From NCBI GenBank assembly GCA_947172415.1, contig OX359197.1, positions 5,581,673-5,645,672 on the forward strand: a stretch of 64,000 nt of DNA, read 5' to 3'. The position numbers and the translations under genes are program-made. Below the pieces are notes generated by a model. The model saw nothing but the letters and a program-made list of their open reading frames with translations. It searched no databases and had not been told where the DNA came from. Positions within the stretch are counted from its first letter, which is position 1. Every line of letters starts with the position of its first letter. This document shows, piece after piece, positions 1 to 14,301 of this stretch. The DNA comes from Chondrosia reniformis (lineage: Eukaryota; Porifera; Demospongiae; Chondrillida; Chondrillidae).

Positions 1-390
1 ACATCATAGTACAACTTTCAATGCTATATAACTCATAGAAAAACTATTTACTATTTACTATTTATAAACTAAGTTTAATCATTAAATTTTGCAATAGTTT
101 AATCTCTGCACTATAAAGTATATCTACATAAGCTTACAGATCATAATATTAATTAAATTTTTGCATCTAATAGACTCTATAGCTTCCACGTGTTACATTA
201 ATTCCAATATAAACCAGGTCTCAGTACACAAGTAGATTTGAAGTACTTTAAGAGGGAGATAAGGCCATAAAGTGTGTCTGCATTCACATGCACGCACTAA
301 TATGGAGACCATTTTGTAACTTGCACACAAGGGCATGAAAGGTTAAAGCTGTAATGGAAAGTACAGCTATATATATTATATTATTTGTAG

Positions 391-3300
391 GACGGTAAGA
401 CTCCCCTTCATTGGGCTTGTGCTACTGGTTACCATGACAACTTTAGAATTATCGCAAAGCTTTATGGACGATCTGGTTGTCAATTTCTCCAAATGAAAGA
501 TAATGTAAGAGCTAGTGCATATATATGCATATGTGTTATTCTGTATATAAGTGTACACTAATAATCTAAAGTATGCATTTTTGAACCTGTTAGTACTGTA
601 TTGTACATGCCTATGACATTACGTACAGGTGTGTGATACAAGTTGTTTCTTACCTCCAGTGTATACATTTTCATGCTAACTAGCTATACCACTCAATATG
701 TACAAAGTCTTTCAATTGGTCTCAGTTTGGTCGTACTCCATTACACGAAGCAGCCTACTGGGGAAGACTTGAAGTAATTAAAAATTGTGCGGAAAAGCTG
801 ATCACCTTGGAGAATATTGAAGATTGGAAAGATAAGAGGGTATAAGGATGAGAAATGGAGTATATATAGTACAAAATTATTTTGTTCTTTTTCTATCTTA
901 GGGTTGTATACCACTATACGACTTTTTCTGCAATGGCATCAAGAAATGTACCAGCTGGGAGGTACTGTTAGCTTGTATTGAGAAGTTAGGCGGAAAGGAC
1001 ATGCTGATGAGTCAGAACATTGTAGGTCTAAATAGAAAATATGGATATTCAAATGATAAAGGATGTATCATGTATGCACACAGGTGTAGAAGTTCATACA
1101 GTACAATAGTCGGAAAAAGCTAGTACACTCGAGTTATTAAATTCTTGTGGGGTTGCCACAAGCACTAAAATTACTAGGCACCTTTGTTAGGCTTGAAGCA
1201 TATTTACAATTAGAAATAACAGGGACAAAGCTAAGTAAAATTTAAGCTTCCCAAATGCCGCCATTTGCAAATTACATAATGAACACACGAGTAATCCTCT
1301 ACTTTCTTCATGATTGTATATTCTCATACTCCCCTCTTGAGGTCAATGCTCAAGCTCCCCCCCTTACAAAACTGCCAAGCTCAGACCACATACCACCACT
1401 CTAAAAATATATGATATTCCTCACATTTTCTGTTACTGAGATGGAAATGGCATATATCTAGAGAGATTGCTCACAACACACACTATCATCCATGAAATTA
1501 TCCATATGTACAGTTTTACTATGATAATGGTCTATATTTACATTGATAAATATATAACAAATACATATACGTACATAATTTGTCATAATTAGTTACGTAT
1601 ACACTTCATTCATATATTTTACTGATTTTTATTATGTAATTGTATAGGAAGCTACTAGTCTCATAAAACTTGCTAAAGAGAATGTTAGACCATATTTGAC
1701 CAAGGAACTTGAAACATATTTCTCTCAGAAGGACCAGGTTTGTGTTAGTATATATAGTCTTATATATATACGTATATACAGTATGGAATTGCTTGATTAG
1801 ATTAGTTAAGTCTATGTTTAAAACCTGATCTTTTTAGGTTTATATAAAACTTGAAGCTTGCACACAGGAGGAATTGGTTCAGACAGAAGCAGAGGATGTA
1901 CCAGACAGTGTCAATTTTCAACTGGAGTCTTCTTCACAAAGAGAGGTTGTTCTTTTGCAATAGAATAAACTGTATGTACTGTGACAAACGTACATGTAAC
2001 AGTGCAAGACCATATTATCGGTATATATATGGTTCTAATATATTTATATTAGCTTGTCCCAAAAAGGCCACTGCCAAGACAGAGTGAATCTATTCAGGAT
2101 CAGTCCAGTCCTGCTACCAATGAGACATGCTTTCCAGTTGGCCATGAAGAGATAGCAAGTAAAGTAAAGGAGCTCCAGGAAGATCAACAGGTTCTACAAC
2201 TTGTAAGTTTACCTCATATGTCTACAACTGTATTTAAGGTTATAACCTATAGCCAGTATATAGTATTAGTACATTATACTGTACATACCTACAAATTATT
2301 CTTGCATGTTTTTATGGATTAGTAACAACCAGTCAGCATCAAACCATAATAACAAAGAGATTATATTTGTTTATTTTTGGCTACATACGTATCTATAGCT
2401 CGAGGATTCTCTACACAATGTCTCACTTGTGAAAGTCCCCAATCTCCCAAAGGATAGGGTGAACAAGGAGGATATTTTGGGCATTTTAGGCAGTGATATT
2501 CATAAAGCTCTGGGAAGATTTTGCATCACATGTGAAAAAATGTCTGTAGTGAACCCATATTTAGTAAGCATGTTGTAAAGATTTTTGTAAATGCAGTTAC
2601 AAATGTTTCATTTTAGTTTTTATGGATGTAATAGTAACAGTTTATTCTTTCATTCTAGGTAGAATATGTGATTGCACTGTTGCTTGATGAAGGAGCAGAC
2701 CCCAACAGGGAGCATATCCAAAGAGTTCGTCATGGTAAAATATCAATTATTCACTGGGCAGCAAAGTTTGGAGATGAGGTGGTTGGAGCTAGACTTGTAC
2801 AGCGATTGATATTCAAGGGAGCCTACATCAATGGATATGGTTTCAGGAGAGGAGAGAAGTGTGATCCAGCAGTTTTGCATACTCTGCGTTTACATGGACT
2901 TATTGCAAAAGATTTACATGAAAAATTGAAACATTTCCAAGACAGGTTTGGCATTGTATTGAGCAATGGCTTATATTGTGAGGCTGAGTGGACAAGGAGA
3001 ATGAAGTTTTTGAAGGTATCACAAATTACAATTTCTCCATTTTCCATCTCATTGTGATGTGCATTTTACTTTACATTTTTGCTAATTACAGGCAAGCAAC
3101 CAACATGCGCAGTTAGATTTATCATTTCATTGCACCATAATGTTTACTCTTATTAAGATGTTGAATACTGCAAGTCAGATACATTGTTGTTTGTTTAATT
3201 TGAACAGATAGTCATATATATAGTACTCACTTACCTATAGTGAAAAACTGTACATATTACATACATACGTATATAATGCAATCTCTTAGATGCAAATTAC

Positions 3301-6300
3301 CACCAAAATAAATTCATGATGTAATACCAGAAACCCTATTAAAAAGGTTACAGATATTGGTATATACTTTAATACAATCATATAATTTCTATATGTATAT
3401 AGTATACCAATGTGTGAATAGGGGCAATATTTGTATATTCACCACATTTGCCTTACAGTCACACTTTCAATGAGAACTTCACACTTCATTTTTAACATTA
3501 AAATAATCTTTGTTATTCAGGTGAATGTAGAAATGGCTGATAAGTGCGTTAAGTTTCAAAGGCATCTAAATCGCAAAGATAGACAACACATGAGTGATGT
3601 GCATTCCATTCCCCTGTTAAAACGCGAGTCTTCCTTGCAATTGTCTTCTTCAATTCCACGTTTGACTTTTGAGAATGCATATGGCAAAAATGTGTGCCAG
3701 GAACTGCCTCATTGTGAGGTGCCAAATGTATCAGAGTTAGTGGATCACTTTTTGGGAATTACAGGATGGGACTTGGAGACTGCCTTATCTCATTTTGCTA
3801 CTCCAGCAACAAACAGATATGCTGTAAGTATAAACATAACTAATGTAGTGTATAGTATCAAATATATCAGTGTAACTACTTTATAAAGGAAGCCCGCTGA
3901 ATTACTAAAAATCAGACACTAGCAATTGACACAAAAATAAAGTTGAACATATACGTATATATATAGACTGACTGTAAACACAGATATTGTATTCAAATTC
4001 TCTAGTGGCCTGCCAATGTCCTTAAACCTGATGTCTGCTGATTCAGATGGTATCCTTAAAATGCAAAAATAACAGCCTTTTGCTGCCATTATGGTATATA
4101 TAAACTACAGTATATACAATTTCTGTATATAAAGTACTTATACACATTTTAAACTCTATGAATGTCTACATATTGTGTTTTATTTTTTCCAGATGACACA
4201 TATAATGGAAGAGTTAGTTATTCGAGGAGTGGACCCAACCAGATTTGTAATCGTGGCAGCCAAAAAGATAAAATATTTGCCAAGGATTCATGGTGAAATA
4301 TGTGAAGGCATGAAGAAATTTATGATTGCAATTCAAGACCTGTTGAATCAGCATCCACAGATGAATGAGTCAACTTTATTTAGATTAATCGAATGCCTTT
4401 ATAGAAATGGCAGCTACTCACATCCTTTGCTGCCCAAAGACCATCTGAAAAAGCTTAATGAGGTAGCTAGGCCTATTTAATGTTATTATAGCACAAGTAT
4501 TTAATATAACATTAATATTCACGTACACCTGTTTAAATGAGTGTGATTCATATATAAAATTAATATACGTAATTCTTTGTTATAATTTTGTTTATCTTTT
4601 GTCATTTTCGTAGTTTAAACAAACCCTTCTTCACATTGCTGCCATCAAAGGAGATTTAGTTTCCTTTAATAGAATTATAATCCGAGAGCCAGGCAATGCT
4701 TCTCAAACCGATATGGTATGTTTGGTTGTATATAAGTACGTATGTAAGTATTTATATTGTTATATATATGTGTATATGCGTGTGTGTGTGTGTAGATTAT
4801 TTGAATGGAGGTATATACATTTTACTGCTATTTCTAGTATGGGAGAACACCTTTGCACTGGGCTGTTATTAACAGTAACTGGAAGATTGTAAAAACGCTC
4901 TTGAAAAAGGACAAAGAGCTTTGCCAAATCAAAGATAGGCTCGGAAACACTGCACTTCATTATTTAATGTATGCAGCTGCAGCTGCAACAGAAGAAATGA
5001 CGAAAGATGAAGAGGATATCATCTTTAATCTTTTGGATTCCTCTGATGTCGGAGCTGAGAACAAGGTGGGATGAATGTATTTTATCATACACAGCTAGCT
5101 GTCTGTTGCTTATTTTTTGTTTTTACATGATAAAATTCCATTATTATTTTACAACAAAAGTATAGATACTGAATGAGTTTATTATATAATATATATATGT
5201 ACTGTCTGTTACTTAGTGAAACTTCAATGTAACTTATATAATATATAGACTTACGTACCTTCAATTTTAGCTTGGAAGAACTCCATTGCACGTTTTATGT
5301 TCCATGCCACCTGGTGCTTTTGGAGACACATGTAAAGACATATTGACATGCCTTGGGGCCAAAGGGGGATCACTGTCATCAAAGGACAAGGTACGTAGGA
5401 CAACCACCTATCAGAGAGGAAGGTAATATTCTCTGAATGGGATGGCCTGAAAAAATGGCCTCCATATCCAATGTATGTATTATTACGTCATTGTAGATGA
5501 TAGGGATTTCTTCTAACTGAGCCAAACTTATCTTTGAGATTAGTCTTTTGAGAGTCTAGAGACATACGTAGTTTGTTTAGTCCAAGGCTTCAGGTTCAAA
5601 ATGTCTCCAATTCTAAAGAAATAAACTGCATCTCTAGAAGCTCAAAAGACTAAAGACGAACCATCTAAAAGATATCACTTCATAAATTAACATCAAAATT
5701 TCTTGGTTTCATATGATTAATTTTGAAGTCCTTTAAATCTGTGTTTAAACATATAATCTCAACTGTTTTTTGGAAGGTGAGCTTATAATTATATAACTTC
5801 ATTTATGTTAGTTTAAAAGAACTCCACTGCATGAAGCTGCTTACTGGGGTCTGGAAGATGTTATTTCTGACTGTGAGCCACTTGAAGAAGGTGACTGGGA
5901 GGATTGGCTTGATTGCGTAAGCTAATATGTATATACACCCTAGTGAGTTACATACGTATTATATGTTTCTCTATGACACTTTGGTTTTAGAATGGGCGTA
6001 CTCCACTGCATGAATTCTGCACTCCCAAACCTAAACAGTTTTCCCAGCAGTTAGAAAAAACTTATAAGAATAAGTTAGGATGGAAGTTTTGGCATGATAA
6101 ACTTGATGAAGTGAGTGCATCTACGTACATAACGTGGTAAATTATTAAATAATTAATAATGCTTGACAATGTATGATCTTAGATGATAGGGATTTCTTCC
6201 AAATGTACCAGATATACATATCTTTGAGAAGGTTCATCTTTAGTCTTTTGGGCATCTTAAGATGCAGTTAGTTTCCTAGAAAAATCAGAGACTGAAGACA

Positions 6301-9300
6301 CTAAAGTCAAAGCAGTTAACTACTCTAAAAATTATGTCTTTAGATGAGCAAAAGACTAAAGATAGACCATCTCAATGATTTAGTATGATCTTTATATTAC
6401 TCTTGCAATTAGAATCAGAAGTCAAAATTAAAATCAAGTCAAATTTCTTTGGTAAGCTTAGTAGCTAGTGTGTCCTATATATTCCAGACAGTGCTACTTA
6501 AATATAAGAGAGGTCCTATAGCTCATTGGCAGGGCACTTATAGCTAAAACTAGTGGTACTGGCTTTGATTTCCAGTGACTGCTTCATATTCTTCCTCATG
6601 ATACGTACATAGGTGAAGTCTTTTGAGCTAATCCCTGTTAGATTATATAAATACAAATACGTATATATATACGTACATACGTATGCACATTACGTACATT
6701 ATATTATATGATATTTTATTCAGCCAATTTTAGAAGACGTTGAATTACTCAATGAGACGGCCTTCTTACCAATTATCTCTGAACCTCTTGATCGTTCCTT
6801 TGAAACATGGAGATCCAATTTATCTAATCACAAAGATGTTGTGAGTTACTATTGCATGTTTGTGCACGTGGCTTTTATTTAGTCTTCAATTAAAATATTT
6901 TAGGTTGCCCAGAAGCTGAATTATTCTAAACAAGATGCTGCTTCTACAGATAATCTAGCATGGTTTTACGATTGTCCACTCCCACAGAAAGAGTATGCTA
7001 CCTTATCAGCGATAGTTGACTGCTTAGTGCAACAGCTTTATCAGTCAACTAATCGAAAAACAATCCATCATGCTCTCTACTGTTTTATTTGTCTGGTACA
7101 AGCTTCAGCGGTAACTATGAATATGCATTTTGTAAGTTTTGTCTGTAGAAGTAAGGTATATCAAATTATCCATTGTATCACTAATATAAAATGTGTATTT
7201 TGGGGGAAAACTACCTTATGTATAATGTTTATCACACCCTAAAGGTAATTATACGTATGTAACAACATTTACAATTATATGTATCAACACTTACGTACAT
7301 AGGTAAACTGTGTAGTGTCTGAATTACTGGAAAGAGGAGCAGACCCCAACAAGGATCAAGGAAAGTCAATTCTTTTGTATGCAATTGACATCAAGAGAAC
7401 GGAGGTTCAACTAGTTGCCCTCCGCAAGCTACTTATGGCCGGTGGTTGTGTTCAATTGTTTGACACTAAGGAATGTATTCATCCACTGATTTATGCCATT
7501 GAAAAAAATAAAAATGAAGCAGTTTGTGTTCTACTTGAGCATGGAATTTCAATCAACCAAGAACAGGTATTTCTCAAATCTGAAAATTAATTTATAATCA
7601 TGATTATGTATTTCCTGGTTATAACAAGTGCATTGCTATGAAACAGGATATTTTTAACGTTGATGTCATTTAACTTTCCTACACAGTCTATAGATGTTGT
7701 GCTGCATGCTTGCCAGTGGGGGAATGTTGAGGCCATTGATATGCTCATGGACTTTTGTTCTCAAGTATACACTATTCCAGAGGTATTTTGTGGGTAATAT
7801 CAAAGTCCTTCAAGCAGATGTAATATATATGCATACAGTTTTTGAATATTTATTTTGCTACACAACATATATATATTTATATACGTATATTTTGTCATTT
7901 TCTTTGTCACCACAATTTACATACGTATATAGTTTGCATTAATCTATTGGAAGGTTTATTGTTGAAATTATTAGGGGATGGTCATGAAGATATTGACTGG
8001 TTTGAAAAAGAACTTTCCTGACTCACATATAATCACAACAATGGCTAATGTTCTGGATATCTTGTTAGAACATGGAGTTAATATTCTTGGGCAAGCTCCT
8101 GTAAGTGTAGGTATATAAGGAAAGTACTTTTATAGTGCAACTTGAAAGCATATATGTACGTATGCTTCACTTTACAGCCTTGCAGAATTTCCTCTGGTCC
8201 AGTAGTCCGAATAGTAGAATGGAATTATTCTGTAGCAATAATTCTATTTCAATTATTGATTCTTATTTGGTAAATACTTGACTGATCATGATGTGTCTTC
8301 TCTCTAGACTACTGGAAGGAATCCTCTTCATGAAATCATAAGTGATGCAAAGAAGTCAACTGAATCAGACCATGAATATCATCGGAAGTGCTTAAAGGTG
8401 CTCCTAGACAGAGGTGCAGATCCCTTTCAAATAGACAAGGTATGTATGTAAGTGTACTGTAACCCCTAAATGTATACAGCATGGATAGGCCAGTGTATGT
8501 CTATGCATGTATTGCCATGACAATGAGCTGATAATAGGGGCCATATACAGTGTAAATTGCTGATTAATAGGATATATGGTATGAACAAGTAATACAGGAA
8601 TGTAAGTAAATTTTACACATTTGTTTTCTTAGTTGTCGACAATTCTTTAGTCCCTGAAATGAATTTCACAAATTCCTTTACCTTTTTGGCCATTTTGATC
8701 CTGGGCTGCTCGAATGTCATAGCAATGGGTATATCCCAGCTATATAGCTTATCACCTAAAACTTTGGCCGAAATATAATCACTTGGCCTCGGCTCCACCT
8801 CAGCCTTGTATAATATATTTTGTATGTACGTACGTGTTATATTAATCATAAGTTGCACTGTTCTATATATGTAACCTTAATCAATAGCCAATAGACATTT
8901 CTTGTTTTCTTGCAGCTCTCACAGACACCTCTTCATTTGGCAGCAGAAGCTGGACATTTGGAGATTTTCAAACTAATACTTCATTACGAATATATTCCAG
9001 CAATGCATACCTCCTGTAAGCCGTAAATATTATTAGGGAAATATTTATTGAGAATTTCATAGCTAAATAAATATATAATATATTTATGTATGCGATATCA
9101 TATATCAGGCATTTTGTCTTAAACATACATATATATACTGTATGAATATACGTATAAATGTACATATAGGCACCGCATGTACAGAAGTTATGTGTATTGT
9201 ACAGGCCCCATCCATCATTATTGTAATTTTAAAGCAAAAGAACTTAAAAGTTTGGTGAATAAACAAAACAGCCAAGGTAAAACAGTGCTCCACATAGCTG

Positions 9301-12300
9301 CTGAAATGGAGAGCCTGGCCATTATGGAGTACCTACTCAGGGAGACAAATGTTGACATTAATGTCAAAGACAACCACCAAAACACAGCTCTGGAGTTATA
9401 TACTTTGCAGTCTGAGGACCTATTTCAGAGTATCCAGTTGACAGATCGGCTGCGTACTGCTGCAGGAATTGTTTCTCAACCTTTCAGTGACATGAAGGGA
9501 ATGATTGACCATGCAGACCGAAGTAAATGAAATAATGTAGTACAGAATATCTTCAAAATGGTTCATCTCTAGTCTAAAAGTTAAACATTTTGACACTGGG
9601 GATTCATCAGTACCAGAAGAATATCCCAGGGTCAAAGCCTTTGACTTTTCAAGAAACCAAACCACATCTTTAGATGCTTAAAAGACTAAACATGAGCCAT
9701 CTCAAAGATGGGTTTGGCACAGTAACATAGAAATCACTATCAGCTATACGTATATTTATCATTTACAGTGAAACACAGTCTTGTTTATTTACTTCATCTC
9801 ATAGAATCTTGGGTCATTTATGACTTGTTCTTGGAGAAAGGAAGGTTGGATAAACAGGAAGAAACAGATGGAACAGAAAAAATTACTCACAGTTCAGCTA
9901 AACCTAAGAAAAACTTACACAAGCCTCCTTGCAGATGGTGCAGGAAATGGCCATTGGCACAAGTATGTTAATTTATACACATGTACACATACTACGTATA
10001 CATATTAGGTTAGTTCCCCTATAGGCTCTTTTACAGAATAGGCATAGCCTGTAGGAAAATGGTATCTTCGATTTTTCATATACATTGTATGTGTGTATGT
10101 ATACGTACGTGCAGTTGTAATTTCCTGAACTGTGCATGTGACCTTGTGTATTATATAATTATCAATGGGTCCATATGTAGGAAACTATCACAAATGATTC
10201 CCTAAATGGTTATATTAGCGGTAAAGTATTGTGCTGTGATGATTTTGACAGTGATGGTTTCCATGGTGCCACATCAGACCACCCAATAGCCCCACCAACA
10301 AAAAGGAGTAACTGCAAACGCTTCATCAGGCATGTTCTCAACAATATTTCTCCTAAGCCACTGAATACTTCTAAGATATCTGATAACAGCATCTACCAGA
10401 AGGTTGCAAAGGATGAGGTACAATAAGTTTTATATTTGTTTAAATAAGTAAAATTGAAATACTGAAGTTTTAAATATATACAGCTTTGCTATGAGATATC
10501 TTTAAAAGTGCAGATACGTAATAGGAAACTTAGTATACTGAACTAATTTTGAATTTGTGTTAATCTACATATAGATGTAGAGATATATAGATTCATTAAT
10601 TTAGTATTATTGTACTTTAGATTGATTTATCCTTCTATATGTAGTCACGTAGGCTGGCAGGTCATGTTGCAATACAGTCCCTGTTACAATGGAAATGGCA
10701 GTTTGTACGATACTATCACTGGTAAGAACAGACTACATGCAGTATATGACTATTACATAAATAACTTTTATATGAACTAAGAGAGTTAATTGTACTTAGA
10801 TGTGCAAAAACTAAAATAAACACTGGATAGGGGTAGTATATGCCAAGCCATCCAAGTGACCACAGTTATTCAATTTCCATCATACCATCTTGGATGACTG
10901 GGAGGCAATCATTGATTGCCAATTAAGGACTTTGGTTCCCCAGCCAAGATTAGACTGGGGTCACTTGGCTGGTTTGATGTAATACGTTCCCAGGATTATT
11001 TGCTTATCAATGTTATAAACGTTTACAATAAATCTCTTTTCTTTTTAGGTTTTTTTGCTTTTTTTATATCATACAAATGATTGTTTTCACATTTGCCTTG
11101 TTAATGGCTGCAAGACCTACACTGGACAACCCTGGCTGTTACCCTGAGCCTTACGACTGGTACAGGGCAATTCTGGAGGTTTTGTTTCTGATATTCTGGT
11201 TCATATCAGTAATGAATGAAATTCAGACTATTGTCAGGTATATAAACACAAGTCAATATAGTTACATTGTTTAAGTTAATAGAACTGGAGTACACAACAT
11301 ATACAGTCCTGGGGAGAATAAGGGATATAATCAATTTGTGAAGGAAGTTAATTGCACTTGGTGTCTGTACAAAGGCTATGGTGATAAATGAATAATTGCA
11401 GGAATATATGGCATACTCCTATATATAGGATATATAGGAGTATGCCAGACCAGACAAGAGACCACAATCTATTCCTCATTCCAGTGATTATTCTCTTATA
11501 CATATCATAATATGCTCTCTATCATCCAACACCCTATATGTATATATAACATTTTCTGTTATCATGTCACCAGAGTATATATATATAGCTGTTTTATATG
11601 CTCAACTTTTTTAAATTATATACATGAATTAGCCAACTCTAATCAGATCATGTAGGGCACATTTTAATAATGTTAAATTTTATTTGGAGCCCTAAATCCA
11701 GGAATAGGAAATGTTTGATGTAGATGTGAGATATATATGTGCCCCATCTCCATAGCGACAGTGACAATAAATCAGGTGAAATCTAAAAATTGTAATAATA
11801 TATTAGAAATTGTCAACAAATGTTTAATTTCTTCATTCCTGCCGTAAGTGCCTCTGTAGCAATGAGTTGTGTTGAGTGCTGGTATTTTGTCATTTGTATA
11901 GATTAGGCAGAGACTACTGTTGGAAGCTTTTCTCCTGGATACGTGTCTTTTCATTGGTGTTTCCTTTTTTAATAATACCCTTCCGTTTTGCAACCTTGTG
12001 GTGTGGCTCCACTGGTGTTGGTCTTTGTGGAACTCCTCTAACATTACCAAACTCTGATCAAGTTAACCATACTACAGTTGACATCAACCTGCCCTGCATT
12101 ATAGCTTCCTCAGTGCAATGGTGGATGGCCTCGTTTGCTTTTCTATTTAATGCCCTGAGGATCTTCCAGTATATCACCGTATGGAAGTGAGTATGTGGGT
12201 TTCTATAGATAGTAATTAGTATCCTCCAAATAATGTATCCCTATATAGTATTATAAGGTTCATACATACACATTGCTCGGATCCTATATAACTGAGTAAT

Positions 12301-13871
12301 TATAAATATCTTTGTTGGTCATCTTTCGACTTTGGGAGTGTCTAGAGACATCTGTCAGAAAGAAGAATCAGAAAAACTGCATCTCTAGACGCTCCCAAAG
12401 TCGAAAGATGACCCTTTCCAAAGATAAGTTCGACGCAGTTAGAAGAAATCCTTATTCAATTATAAATATCTACATCAAATTAGCAAGTTCTTGTACTCGT
12501 TATATGCGACTTGTGAGTTTATAAAAGACACTTGTGTATATACTTGTAACTACGTATTTGAGGAAAATGAAAGTAGAAACATTTAGGATGTACATTATTA
12601 ACATTTATGTTTTGGAGAGTTTCATAGAATAGATAAAATTAGTACATGTGTATGTATTTATATAAGCTACTTACTTCCATACAGGCCAGTAGGAATATAC
12701 TTTTGGTCTGTGATCAAAATATTCAAGAGAGATATTAGCCGTTTTCTTTTCTTTTTTGCAATTGTGTTGTTTACTTTTACGGGATCCTTCTACTTGGCTT
12801 TGAGAGCTGGTGTGGTGGTTACGTCTGATGGAGAAATTATCAAGGATATGTCTAGAAATCCTTTGAGTACACTGTAAGTAAAACAACCGTTTGGACTGCT
12901 AATGTGTGTATTGGTTCAAAAATGATTCACTGCATGAATACATATACATTCTCTGTCTAATCAGCTATCCTTGGGATGTGTTATTCCTTGGTATTCGAGT
13001 GCTTGTGGATGGTAACCAGATTCAGTATTTTGCAAATGATGAAGTGGGACATTACATCGGTTTGCATTTGTAAGTTACCTAACCTCACAATTCCACTGGA
13101 ATTGTATGAATTATATTTACTAGCTATTTCTGGCCTTATGTAATCAATTAGGACAATCTAGTAACTTGGATGCAAGAGGAAAATTACATTAGAATATTGA
13201 TTGCACATGTATACAGCAGTAGTCAGGCATAATGGCTTGTATATTTTGTACATTTGTGAATTTTTTTCATATTCCTATACGTATGTATTAAGCTTATTAA
13301 TAGCAGTTAACTACGACTATAGTACGTACTAAATCGATGATTCCCAGTGACTACTATTTCTGTTTGTAATTTCTAACGTGACTGCATGAAGAATAATGTG
13401 ACATTGTGGTCTACTGACAACGAATGTTTACAGTATATAGTATACGTAATTATCCACTTAATGTGTATTATAATATATAACTATTATTTTGTTTCAGCTT
13501 TGGATACTCTGTGTACATCGTGTTCCTGTTCTTTCTGGTGATCGTATTGATCAATCTCCTGATAGCACAGATGACACTGACATATGAACAAATAGCTACT
13601 GAAGTTGAGATAGAGTATTACATTGCACTAGCTAACACTTTGGAAAGTTACAGATATGCTTTAGGACGTTTCCCATTTAGAAGATTTTTACCATTGCTGG
13701 GTTAGTGTTTGGCTTATATATATAGATGCTAGTAAATTATTTGCTCTTGAATCTAGTATATAACCTGAATCACAACATATTTTAAATTTTTGTCACTAGA
13801 TGGTCATCTTTTTATTTTACTACTGTTATCATTCAGGAAGCCAAAAGAAATGGCCCAAAACCAGGCACTGA
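391..13871 (+). CDS. Ankyrin-repeat TRP-like cation channel (5'-partial)
   Basis: The predicted product is a membrane cation channel with a long cytoplasmic ankyrin stack; about 1,780 aa lie in the window and the 5' end is outside it. Ankyrin signatures (G-R-T-P-L-H-x-A or similar) occur in exons 391-504, 726-839, 4614-4715, 4838-5065, 5272-5390, 5812-5916, 5991-6110, 7303-7566, 8308-8439, 8916-9015 and 9205-9522. Other exons include 902-1021, 1648-1737, 1838-1945, 2053-2202, 2399-2563, 2659-3015, 3521-3823, 4193-4462, 6724-6840, 6904-7110, 7687-7782, 7975-8100, 9769-9962 and 10181-10417. Hydrophobic helices of an ion-transport domain lie in 10645-10721, 11049-11237, 11902-12186, 12685-12873, 12965-13069 and 13499-13701, ending with an S6-like segment containing NLLIAQM, as in TRP channels. 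The last exon (13837-13871) adds ten residues and a TGA. The architecture recalls TRPA/ankyrin channels, but the subfamily cannot be assigned by eye. The exon at 9769-9962 is the least certain. Confidence 0.85.
5499..5690. repeat. MITE family A, copy 1 (intronic)
   Basis: The ends are imperfect inverted repeats containing TAGTCTTTTGAG and CTCAAAAGACTA, with an outer GGGATTTCTTCTAACTG motif shared by other copies in the window. The inner part carries AACTGCATCTCTAGA. There is no coding capacity, and it sits in a channel-gene intron. Confidence 0.75.
6180..6395. repeat. MITE family A, copy 2 (intronic)
   Basis: It has the same terminal inverted-repeat pattern as copy 1 (GGTTCATCTTTAGTCTTTTG against AAAGACTAAAGATAGACC) and the outer GGGATTTCTTCC motif. 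The centre has diverged. Confidence 0.7.
6511..6590 (+). repeat. Possible tRNA-derived SINE head
   Basis: A Pol III box A-like stretch (TAGCTCATTGGCAGG) is followed about 40 bp later by a degenerate box B (GGCTTTGATTTCC). It does not fold into a convincing intact tRNA by inspection, so a tRNA pseudogene or SINE head is the better reading. Confidence 0.35.
9537..9745. repeat. MITE family A, copy 3 (intronic)
   Basis: The inverted ends ATGGTTCATCTCTAGTCT and AGACTAAACATGAGCCATCT are followed by GGGTTTGGCACAGTAACATA, a diverged reverse form of the outer motif of copy 1. It lies between channel exons 9205-9522 and 9769-9962. Confidence 0.7.
10843..10976. repeat. Small inverted-repeat element (MITE-like)
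   Basis: Left end CAAGCCATCCAAGTGACC pairs with right end GGTCACTTGGCTGGTTTG over about 18 bp with few mismatches. The 134-bp element is non-coding and lies in a channel-gene intron. It differs from family A. Confidence 0.6.
12299..12460. repeat. MITE family A, copy 4 (intronic)
   Basis: A nearly perfect inverted repeat: GGTCATCTTTCGACTTTGGG and CCCAAAGTCGAAAGATGACC, followed by GACGCAGTTAGAAGAAATCC, the reverse of the outer motif of copy 1. This is one of the best-preserved family copies. Confidence 0.8.
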
Positions 13872-14159
13872 CTGCAGACTCAATGAGAAGATTAGAATCT
13901 AATAACCTTATTGTATTAGTGTACTTTATACATACATATATATCTATTATCTATATATCTATGTGTATAACCTTTATATGCATATATAATTAGTAAGGAT
14001 TCAACTTTTCATTACCTTAAATATGTTAATTTACATATTATAAACAATTTGCAATATGTTATGATAAATATACACAATTTGACCAGTTATGGTTTTAAAT
14101 CGAAGCTCTAGCTATAATATACGTATATATAGCAGGTCTCAATTTTTACCTTTTAACAT

Positions 14160-14301
14160 ACTTATTGTCAGCAATTCCAAGGGTAAAGTGTTCTGCCTGA
14201 ATGCATGTGGTGGCAGTGGCAAAACCTACACCATTAACCTTCTCCTGACAGCAGAGCGAGCCCAAGGTGGCATTGCGATGGGGACAGCCTTATCAGGTTA
14301 T
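14160..14301 (+). pseudogene. Helitron/PIF1-type helicase fragment
   Basis: A short open frame encodes KVFCLNACGGSGKTYTINLL followed by AERAQGGIAMGTALSG. The Walker A motif GGSGKT in this context is typical of PIF1-like helicases, including those of Helitrons. Only about 45 residues remain, with no Rep domain and no further helicase motifs nearby, so this is a dead remnant. Confidence 0.7.

Noticed and set aside
1001-1020. CTGATGAG motif suggesting another hammerhead
   Set aside because: It is coding sequence of the channel gene and no GAAA or stems follow.
8613-8858. 81-codon - strand open frame (KVKEFVKFISGTKELSTTKK)
   Set aside because: It lies wholly in an intron of the channel gene and has no recognisable homology or splice partners.
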